The position numbers and the translations under genes were made by a program. Source: Chloropicon primus (taxonomy: Eukaryota > Chlorophyta > Chloropicophyceae > Chloropicales > Chloropicaceae). Taken from it: DNA of 64,000 nt. The stretch covers positions 992,001 to 1,056,000 of the forward strand of contig CP060756.1 of assembly GCA_023205875.1 (NCBI GenBank), given 5' to 3'. Every line of letters begins with the position of its first letter. Within the stretch, counting starts at the first letter, position 1. Of this stretch, positions 57,882-64,000 are shown one piece after another. The notes beneath the pieces were generated by a model. It worked only from the letters and a program-made list of their open reading frames with translations, was not told the origin of the DNA and ran no database searches.

Positions 57882-58666
57882 ATGGCCGACAACAACCCAG
57901 ACCTGGCGGAGGGAGAGGAGGAGGTGCAGCCTCTTACCCCTGAGGTGGTGGAGTACGAGCCCGTGACCGGAATGCCACCGGAGTTTTGCGAGTATCTCCC
58001 CAAGGAAGACTTCCTGAAAGCCCTCCCATGGCTTGCTGAAAACCGTGATTTAGGTGAGTGTGGTATGCGCGGAAAGGGAAAGGGGTCCCACGTCCCCGCG
58101 GCTCTGTCGCTCCAGGGTCGTGCTCCCTGCCGATCACTCTCGGTTCCGCATCGCGTGCTGACCAAGCTTCGACCTCGCGTGTTCATCCTCCCTGGTTTCG
58201 CTCGCCAAAAAAAGAATGGCTGCAAGCCAATTGCAAGAAGTACAAGGGATACGACAAAGTGTTCGAGTCTGCAGAGACTTTGGAGGAGAAGCTCAAGAAT
58301 CTTAGCGTGGAGCCACCGAAGGCGGAAAAGGAGGGAAAGCTCCTTCCCGGAGGCAAGAAGAAGAAGAGCAAGGCGCTGGAAATCCTTATAGAAAGGTCGG
58401 TCAGGAACAAGCGAAAGTGCATCACCTCGGTGACTGGTCTGGACGTTTTCGGAATCAAGCTGGCAGAGGCTGCGAAGCTTATGGGAAAGAAATTTGCCAG
58501 CGGGTGCTCGGTGGTGAAGCACCCGACAGGGGTGTCCATGATTGAGACTCAGGGTGACTTCCAGTATGAGATTGCCGAGCTCGTCATGAAAAAGTACAAG
58601 GATAAGGATATCAAGGAGGAGCACTTCTTTTCCGTCGTGAAGCAGAAGAAGTCCCCGCTCTTCTGA
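57882..58666 (+). CDS. DENR: DENR/Tma22 translation factor with altered zinc site, two exons
   Basis: DENR pairs with MCTS1 to recycle ribosomes and help re-initiation. Exons 57882-58053 and 58215-58666 join in phase 1 to about 207 residues. The N-terminal motif around GMPPEFCEYLP fits, and the SUI1 domain at the C-terminus is clear (KRKCITSVTGLDVFGIKLAE, then FASGCSVVKHPTG and QGDFQYEIAELV). The zinc-binding site of the family has four cysteines, as CxxC, the C of YCEY, and C in the KCxxWL motif. Here only C36 of FCEY is kept; the other three positions read E26, T29 and A47. The acceptor is AAG after an A run, so the exon 2 edge is less certain. It runs in the same direction as the LRR gene upstream and is convergent with EXO1. 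Confidence 0.85.
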
Positions 58667-58707
58667 TCGTGGTGCTTGACATGTTGCGCGTTAAGTGAAT
58701 TCATGAA

Positions 58708-58712
58708 TTACA
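58708..58712 (-). terminator. TGTAA poly(A) signal of EXO1
   Basis: TTACA on the plus strand, i.e. TGTAA on the EXO1 strand, 28 bases past the stop. Confidence 0.4.
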
Positions 58713-58739
58713 ATAAATGACAATATTCTGAGCAGGGCT

Positions 58740-60524
58740 TCATTTGGTGAACCTGTACTGGGCGAACTTCAGACCCACGACGCCGGGGTTCGTCCTCGCA
58801 AAAATATTCTTCTTCTTCCTCGGAGACCTCCTCACAGGCTGATGGCTGGCAGTAGGAGGTTGGAACTGCTGACTGCACACGACGTCGCTCTTCATCACTT
58901 TGTGCATCTTTCTTGGGGGCGACAACAGTTCCTCCTTCGTTCTCGCCGCGCCCGCGCCACTTGGTGCCTCCTTCAGGGTGTACTTTCCGAAATCCATCGA
59001 GGCGTGGCTCACGGCCCTCTTCGCCTCAATAACGGTTTTCCTCAGGTAGTTCCCCTGGTTCGCCTGGCTCTGAGCGGGGGGCAAGCTCACGCTCTTCCTC
59101 TTCAGAGAAGCATCACCACCACCCTCGTTGTTGGTCGCGCTCTGGAAGTACTTGCTCCCTATCACCTTCTCCTTCTTGTTCATCATGACGTCCAAGCTCA
59201 AACGCTTTGCGATGCCTTCCCGACCAGCGAGTCTGGGCGGAATGAAGTCCTGCAGAGCTCCCTTGCTCGCAGAGACGGAGGTGGTAGTCAGGTAGTAGTC
59301 ACCCATCCGCTTCATGCTGTGCGGCTGCACCGCCCGGAAGCCGGACGGTTTGGCATTCTCTCTCTTCCCCTTTATCCGTGGAGACGACCGTCTCGCGAAG
59401 TGAGGCTCTTGCTGCAGCGGTTCAAAGCGCTTGAAGGTGCTGGGGTGAACGTCTCCCTCTGCGATCATCCTCGCCAGGGTGTTGGAGTGGTGAGGTCCCA
59501 GAAAGTCGAGGTCTTCCAGGTCCAAACTCTCGCTGGTTCCTGCGGTCGGCGTCGCCTCGACGCTTCCCGAATCAAAGGACGACCTCACTTCCCTACCAGC
59601 ACCGCCCTGCTCGGGTTCCTCCTCCGCTCCCTTTGGCGGGATTGGACTCAGGTGTCTCAAGCTCCTGGACGTTGGGTCGTAGACGGTCTGGTGCTGAAAT
59701 ACCATCAGAGCCCGCTTGAAGTCCTCCTTGTAAGTCTCCGGAACCTTGTAGCTGCTGTACTTGAGCCTCTTTATCACCGACTCGTGCCTCCTGAGCTTCC
59801 TCATGAAGTCGTACGCCTTCTTCATCCCGACGTTTGGCACGTTCGCCAAAAAGTCACAACCCGCAAAGATGCACATCTCCGTAAACATGGTCCGCGTGAA
59901 GCCGGTGAAAGTTGAGGACCGCATCACCTCCCCCATCGACACCTGCTCGACGTACCCATCCCTGCCGAGTTTGAAGAGGACCTCCGGGCAGCCGTAGGCC
60001 AGGAGATCGGAGTCCTCCGTCATAACCAGGTCAACCTTGCCGTTCTGAGCGAGGAAGGCCATCTGGGAGTCCGCCTCGTACGGCGCCACGATGAACTCGA
60101 TCCCCTTCCGCTTAAGCGCCTCGATCACGTTCTTGGCGTGCCTCGGGCTGATGTTCACGGCCCTCTGGAAGAATTCCTCGGCCGCCCTAGGCTTTCCCTG
60201 GGCAAGCAGAGCCTTCCCCTTCTCGAAGTTCTGCCTCTTGGCGTTCCGGCGGCTCTCGTTCTCATCCTTCTTCATCGGCAGATTCCCACCGTCGAAGACC
60301 ACGAGGGGTTGGAGGCCATGGTTCAGGAGCGTCTGAATCCGCTTGAGGAAGTAGGTGACGTACTTGTCCGTGGGCCTGTTCAGGCACAGGTCCGAGCTGC
60401 AGCAGTAAGCTCCTTTGTGAAGCCAGCTGTACCCATCGATCGCCACCCGCTGCCCCTCGAATTGACTCAGGTGCGTCTTCTTGGTGTGCTGCTTCAGGAA
60501 AGGAAGCAAGCCGCTGATCCCCAT
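58740..60524 (-). CDS. EXO1: Exonuclease 1 (XPG/RAD2 family)
   Basis: 594 residues. A 5'-3' exonuclease and flap endonuclease in mismatch repair and end resection. The start MGISGLLPFL is canonical, and catalytic acidic residues are all kept: D30 (VAIDGYSW), D78 (VVFDGG), E150 and D152 (YEADSQ), D171 and D173 (EDSDLLAYG), and D224 (AGCDFL). The H3TH region (PNVGMKKAYDFMR) follows. From about residue 330 on the C-terminal half is Ser/Thr/Arg-rich and probably disordered, with many KRK clusters. I saw no obvious MLH1-binding or PCNA-binding box. The C-terminal tail is shorter than in animals. No intron. Confidence 0.95.
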   Translation of the reverse strand: MGISGLLPFLKQHTKKTHLSQFEGQRVAIDGYSWLHKGAYCCSSDLCLNRPTDKYVTYFLKRIQTLLNHGLQPLVVFDGGNLPMKKDENESRRNAKRQNFEKGKALLAQGKPRAAEEFFQRAVNISPRHAKNVIEALKRKGIEFIVAPYEADSQMAFLAQNGKVDLVMTEDSDLLAYGCPEVLFKLGRDGYVEQVSMGEVMRSSTFTGFTRTMFTEMCIFAGCDFLANVPNVGMKKAYDFMRKLRRHESVIKRLKYSSYKVPETYKEDFKRALMVFQHQTVYDPTSRSLRHLSPIPPKGAEEEPEQGGAGREVRSSFDSGSVEATPTAGTSESLDLEDLDFLGPHHSNTLARMIAEGDVHPSTFKRFEPLQQEPHFARRSSPRIKGKRENAKPSGFRAVQPHSMKRMGDYYLTTTSVSASKGALQDFIPPRLAGREGIAKRLSLDVMMNKKEKVIGSKYFQSATNNEGGGDASLKRKSVSLPPAQSQANQGNYLRKTVIEAKRAVSHASMDFGKYTLKEAPSGAGAARTKEELLSPPRKMHKVMKSDVVCSQQFQPPTASHQPVRRSPRKKKNIFARTNPGVVGLKFAQYRFTK

Positions 60525-61193
60525 TGTGTACGAGCCTCGTAGACGAACGAACCGAAACCCCTCCTTTGCGACACACGCGCACACGCGCGCGCGGTCGAAG
60601 CGAAGCGAGCGTCGCCGCCCCCCAAAATTGGATTCGAAGGTCTTCTTCCCCTTCCCCTCCCGAGGAACCCAAACTGGTGGATCGAAAACTGCAAGACCCT
60701 GCCCCTTGCTCGAAGGAATCAACCCCCTTCAACGCGTCCGCGCCATTCCAGTGATGCTACCCCCTCCTCGCTCCCATCTTCCTCCCTTCCCACGGGAGGA
60801 AAAAATAAAAAACAGCAGCCCCTGAAGCAAGCGGCTTTGGAAACGAACAAGAAAACGCGAAACGAAGGCAGCCACCCGGCCGGCGGCAAACGATCGATCG
60901 AGAGGAGAAGCCCAGCCCCCTGCCGAACCGCACGACGTGTCCCTCGTCGTCCTTGCAGCACAACAATTCACTCCTCTCTCTCTGCCTCCTGCGATGCGCC
61001 AGCACCGACAGATTTCGCTTTCCCGCCCACCCGCACCGGAAATTTCCATCAGTTTTGAAAAACCCTCGAAGAAAAAACCGCCGTCCGTCTCGAGGCTCGT
61101 GTAACTGTAACGGGCGGCGACGAGTGGCGAGTGGCGAGGAGGGGTGCGTGCGAGGGGCGAGTAAGGGTTCTAGGGGTTCTCTGCCTTGTGTTG

Positions 61194-61229
<36 letters not shown>

Positions 61230-61305
61230 TGTTCAGCTTTCGACCTCCTGCCGAGCACTTGGAGCGGGCGGGCGCTTCGTGTGTCACACGGTGTGTGTGT
61301 GTGTC
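60525..61305. promoter_or_regulatory. Intergenic region between EXO1 and CDC50
   Basis: 781 bp between divergent starts, the longest spacer of the right half. It carries a GATCGATCG string near 60894, and a CT then GT microsatellite near the CDC50 start. Long frames across it on the minus strand are unsupported. Confidence 0.55.
61194..61229. repeat. CT then GT dinucleotide tract
   Basis: A CT tract of about 26 bases followed by GT units, with another GT run just before the CDC50 start codon. Confidence 0.85.
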
Positions 61306-62622
61306 ATGTCCGGACGAGGGGGCGGAGGGGTGAACGAAGCGAGGACGACGATGGACGCGGCGAAGATACACGTGGCTGAGGAGGAGGCCCGGGACGCGAA
61401 CGGGGCGACGCACGCGTTCAACATCGAGTCGGCGGAGGGGAATGGCCACGTCCAGGTCGCGGGCGAGGAGGGGGAGATTTACCCCGACAAGCGCGGGAAG
61501 ACGATGTTCGACAGGTACTACTTGAACTCGGGGAAGGCGGTTCCCCCGTATGTGGGCATGGCCGACAAGTCCCCGGCGGTGACTTGGGTGGAGCTCTTCG
61601 CCCAGCAGCAGCTCCCGGCGTGGCGACCCGTGATCACGCCGGCCCAAGTGGTTCTCACCCTGGTGTGCATCGGCGTCGCCATGCTCGCGATCGGCATCGG
61701 GTGCACGGTGTCCACGATGGGCGTGGTGGAGCAGAAGGCGAGCTACAGCGACGAGCCGCCCCCGAACTCGCTGACCGACTTCACCGACCAGCAGAAGTCC
61801 AGGTTCTTGCAGGAGAACGGGGGCTACAACGTCACGGTGTCTCTCCCGATCGTGGAGGACATGGAGCCCCCCGTGTACGTGTACTACGAGCTCACCAAGT
61901 TCTTCCAGAACAACAGGAGGTACGTCAGGAGCGTGAGCTCGCAGCAGCTCGCGGGAATCGCGGTGCCCCTGGAGAGCTTGAAGACGACCTGCGAACCGAT
62001 GCTGTACGTCACGGGCCAGCCGAACGATTCGTATCCCGCGGACGGGCTGGTCACGCCCTGCGGTCTCCAGGCCTGGTCCTTCTTCAACGACACCTTCTCG
62101 TTCCGGAAGTTCACGAGCCAGCAGCTCTCGGCGAACGAGTCGACTCCGCTCCCCGTGGACAGCAGCAAGATCTCTTGGCCAACCGACGCTTCCTTTCTGT
62201 ACGGCAACGTCACGGCGGAGAACTTCAATGTTTACCCCCAGTACAGGGGCGGCGGAACCGTGACCAAGCCGCTGAACGAGGAGGAGCACTTCATGGTCTG
62301 GATGAGGCTTGCCGCGAAGCCGAGCTTCTGGAAATTGTGGGGTGTCGTGAACGAGAAGCTGGAAAAGGGGGACACGGTGGAGGTGAACATACTCAACCAG
62401 TACAATACCTACGAGTTCGGGGGAACGAAGAGCATCGTCCTCTCCACCAACTCGTGGCTGGGAAACAAGAACTACTTTCTGGGCGTGGTCTACATCGCGA
62501 TCGGAGGGATATTCGTCGTCGTTGGAATCGTGTTTCAGATCGCTTACTGGGCGAGGCCGAGAAGGTTTGGTGACCACAAACACCTGTCCTGGAACAAGAG
62601 CTCGAGCCTTCGAGCGCATTGA
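61306..62622 (+). CDS. ALIS: CDC50/LEM3-family beta subunit of P4-ATPase lipid flippase
   Basis: 438 residues. CDC50 proteins (plant ALIS) pair with P4-type flippases for ER exit and catalysis. There are two membrane spans, one near residue 100-130 and one near residue 395-420 (FLGVVYIAIGGIFVVVGIVF), with a large lumenal domain between them. The domain has several N-x-S/T glycosylation sites (NVTV, NDSY, NDTF, NESTP, NVTA) and conserved cysteines. The motifs YVYYELTKFFQNNRRYVRS and WGVVNEKLEKGD match the family. The start is taken at MSGRGGG; longer frames run through a CT/GT microsatellite leader. No intron. Convergent with the GLTP gene. Confidence 0.94.
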   Translation: MSGRGGGGVNEARTTMDAAKIHVAEEEARDANGATHAFNIESAEGNGHVQVAGEEGEIYPDKRGKTMFDRYYLNSGKAVPPYVGMADKSPAVTWVELFAQQQLPAWRPVITPAQVVLTLVCIGVAMLAIGIGCTVSTMGVVEQKASYSDEPPPNSLTDFTDQQKSRFLQENGGYNVTVSLPIVEDMEPPVYVYYELTKFFQNNRRYVRSVSSQQLAGIAVPLESLKTTCEPMLYVTGQPNDSYPADGLVTPCGLQAWSFFNDTFSFRKFTSQQLSANESTPLPVDSSKISWPTDASFLYGNVTAENFNVYPQYRGGGTVTKPLNEEEHFMVWMRLAAKPSFWKLWGVVNEKLEKGDTVEVNILNQYNTYEFGGTKSIVLSTNSWLGNKNYFLGVVYIAIGGIFVVVGIVFQIAYWARPRRFGDHKHLSWNKSSSLRAH

Positions 62623-62650
62623 GCGCGAAGGGAAAGACGCGCTCCCCACA

Positions 62651-62655
62651 TGTAA
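62651..62655 (+). terminator. TGTAA poly(A) signal of CDC50
   Basis: TGTAA about 28 bases past the stop codon, 38 bases before the stop of the convergent gene. Confidence 0.45.
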
Positions 62656-62692
62656 TTTACTCTTTTGCTGTACACTTTTTGGTTTGGCGGCG

Positions 62693-63369
62693 TTAAAGCT
62701 CGATCCCCAAGTCCTCGTAGATCCCGTAGACGTGGCTGAGGATCGGTTCGGTGACCTCGACCAGTCGGATCGCGGGCCCCCGCGCGCTCTCCTCGGTCTC
62801 CCCGATCTTCTTCAAGAAGGCCTCCCTGCTCGGCAAGAGGTACATTCCAGCAGCAACGGCTTTCTTCACAACCCACTCCAGGTAGTACTCTGAGCTCGAA
62901 CTCGTCAGGACACCGGCACGGCTAAAACGATCGACGGGATTCACTCACCTATGGACTCCTTGAAGGCCTTCTGGGCGCTTACGCGAAGATGCTCCTCGTT
63001 GCCCTCCCTGAGCGTGTCCTTCAGGAGAAGGTTCAGGAACTTCAAGCTGTTCGTGATCCTGTGCAAGGGCCGGGACACGGCCTCAGGGTCGCGACCCGCC
63101 AAAGCTCTCCCCGCCTTGAAGTCCTCCCCGACAGCCTCCTTGATTGTCTTCCCCTTGCCCGAGCAGCTCGCCAGGATGTGCTTCGCCTTGTCCTGGATAT
63201 CCTTTTTGGCGAAACCAAAGACGCTCCCAAGCGAGTCGAAAACCAGGGGAATCAGCTCCAGGGCTCTCACGTAAGCCTCCAAATCGATGCCGCCACTCGA
63301 CTCGAGCTCCTCCTTGCACCCCTCGAACGCCTTCACCGCCTTTAGCAACCACCTGTCCTCGTCCTCCAT
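62693..63369 (-). CDS. ACD11: GLTP-fold lipid transfer protein, ACD11-like, two exons
   Basis: Exons 62949-63369 and 62693-62889 join in phase 1 to 205 residues. It has the all-helical GLTP fold: the acidic start MEDEDRW, the LIPLVFDSLGSVFGFAKKDI block with the sphingolipid-site Asp (KKDI), a central helix with the PLHRITNSLKFLNLLL motif, and the ending YLEWVVKKAVAAGMYLLPS and FLKKIGE (compare SFLKKL). Plant ACD11 carries ceramide-1-phosphate between membranes. The headgroup-binding residues cannot all be confirmed by eye, so glycolipid transfer is possible. Donor GTGAGT and acceptor CAG are good. Divergent from the last gene with only 51 bp between starts. Confidence 0.84.
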
Positions 63370-63420
63370 GTTCACGTTCACTGAAGGGGCGCAAGGAAGG
63401 GGAGCCTGAGAGCGAGAGCG

Positions 63421-64000
63421 ATGGCGAACTTGGTCCCGGCGGAGGGGTCGGGAACCGTGGTGGTGCTGGAGGAGGGGGAGGGGCAGGAGGTTGAGCTCGA
63501 CAAGGTGGCGGAGCGATGCCTTCTGCGGAGGGACTTCGCGGAAGCGAGGGACGTGTCCCTCGCTGCATTGGACAACCTGCTGTGCGAGAATCTGGCCAGC
63601 GGGAGCGGCGTGAGACTGGCGTTCGTGCTGGGGCAGAGCCTGTTCGAGCTCGGGGATCTCGCGGGGACGGACAAGACGCACCTGAGGAGGATCTACGGGT
63701 CCTTCAAGTCGATACCGGACGAGGTAGTGGTCCTGTGGGTGGCCCTCCTGGCGGCCAAGGGGGAGGCGGAGACCTTGAGGAGATTCACCGATAGCTACGT
63801 CAAGCTCAACTCCAGCCGCCTCGGGGACGTGGCCGGGGGGACCTTCCTGCAGCTTTACGTCTTCGACGTGCTCTGCGAGGCCTTGGACGAGCCCCAGAGG
63901 GCGAGGGACTGGCTCGCGGGGAACTTGAGGGCGCCAAAGGACCAGAAGACAAAGAGGCGGTTGGAGAAGAGGGTGGATGCCTACGTCAGGGGCCGATCCG
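63421..64000 (+). CDS. Helical protein, partial at window end (possible APEM9/PEX26-like)
   Basis: The first 193 codons, open at the window edge. The protein is mostly helical: VAERCLLRRDFAEARDVSLA, VRLAFVLGQSLFELGD, FKSIPDEVVVLWVALLAAK. This pattern resembles TPR-like helices in plant APEM9, the peroxisomal PEX26/PEX15-type anchor of PEX6. The likeness is weak and the C-terminal membrane anchor that would decide it is not visible. I treat it as an unrecognised gene. Start MANLVPAEG is 51 bp from the divergent GLTP gene. Confidence 0.6.
   Translation, partial: MANLVPAEGSGTVVVLEEGEGQEVELDKVAERCLLRRDFAEARDVSLAALDNLLCENLASGSGVRLAFVLGQSLFELGDLAGTDKTHLRRIYGSFKSIPDEVVVLWVALLAAKGEAETLRRFTDSYVKLNSSRLGDVAGGTFLQLYVFDVLCEALDEPQRARDWLAGNLRAPKDQKTKRRLEKRVDAYVRGRS

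Noticed and set aside
60757-62649. A 630-residue minus-strand frame opposite CDC50
   Set aside because: Antisense shadow of CDC50 and its leader.
1-64000. Bacterial origin of the window (contamination)
   Set aside because: Spliceosomal introns, Mediator, MAF1 and AP-2 genes are spread through it, and the bacterial-type genes (clpC, M23, PiT, ADC) share the base composition of the rest.
1-64000. Transposons, viral remnants, CRISPR, rRNA or tRNA genes
   Set aside because: No reverse transcriptase, transposase, integrase or capsid-like frames, no terminal repeats around a gene-sized unit, no spaced direct repeats of CRISPR type, and no cloverleaf or rRNA sequence noticed by eye.

Overview
The window looks like nuclear DNA of a GC-rich, gene-dense, intron-poor green alga of the chlorophyte lineage. 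I base this on plastid and plant-lineage proteins (a ClpC-type Hsp100, plastid GapA, outer-envelope pore OEP24, an ISE2-like DEVH helicase, a proton-pump-interactor homologue, biosynthetic arginine decarboxylase), on eukaryotic machinery (Mediator MED21, MAF1, ZW10, AP-2 sigma, transportin-SR, DENR, EXO1), on GT-AG introns, and on the TGTAA motif just past many stop codons, which is the usual chlorophyte poly(A) signal. Genus cannot be fixed from sequence alone; a small-genome alga such as a Chloropicon-like or prasinophyte-grade species would fit.

I support about 39 protein genes, one truncated gene copy and one candidate structured RNA. Genes mostly alternate strand, giving many head-to-head pairs with short shared upstream regions (49, 51, 154 and 225 bp in the tightest cases) and tail-to-tail pairs whose stop codons can be only 36-70 bp apart. 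Eleven genes have one or two short introns, nearly all in the 5' half of the gene; the rest read as single exons. Exon joins were worked out by eye from splice signals, phase and family alignment.

Layout. 0-12 kb: SRRM1-like PWI protein, TMEM216, ClpC, a TPR protein, DDX31/Dbp7 helicase, MED21, an M23 peptidase. 12-24 kb: proton-pumping transhydrogenase, Nudix hydrolase, PiT phosphate transporter, transportin-3/importin-13-like receptor, USP deubiquitinase. 23.7-26.4 kb: a recent head-to-tail duplication carrying two copies of a small secreted eight-cysteine protein plus a truncated 5' copy of the USP gene; two minisatellites are multi-unit in one copy and single-unit in the other. 26-41 kb: DUF3429/TMEM69 protein, LFG/TMBIM protein, DPM2, COA5, ISE2-like helicase, OEP24, PPI1-like coiled coil, formate-tetrahydrofolate ligase, plastid GAPDH, a tetraspanin-like protein. 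41-53 kb: arginine decarboxylase, a lysine-rich small protein, ZW10, MAF1, a candidate structured RNA, AP-2 sigma, a dynamin-related protein without a GTPase domain, a homeodomain-coiled-coil factor, WDR18. 53-64 kb: an unrecognised helical protein, an LRR protein, DENR, EXO1, CDC50, a GLTP-fold lipid transfer protein, and a partial gene running off the end.

The most striking item is the protein at 49194-50951. It has the stalk, PH and GED regions of a plant-type DRP2 dynamin but no GTPase domain, and it sits head to head with the gene for the AP-2 sigma subunit, another clathrin-endocytosis component. Next are the eight-cysteine secreted proteins with an nsLTP-like cysteine order, the multi-stem RNA candidate at about 47.8-48.1 kb, the ciliary transition-zone gene TMEM216, and a DENR that has lost three of its four zinc-ligand cysteines. 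I saw no transposons, viral remnants, CRISPR arrays, rRNA or tRNA genes.
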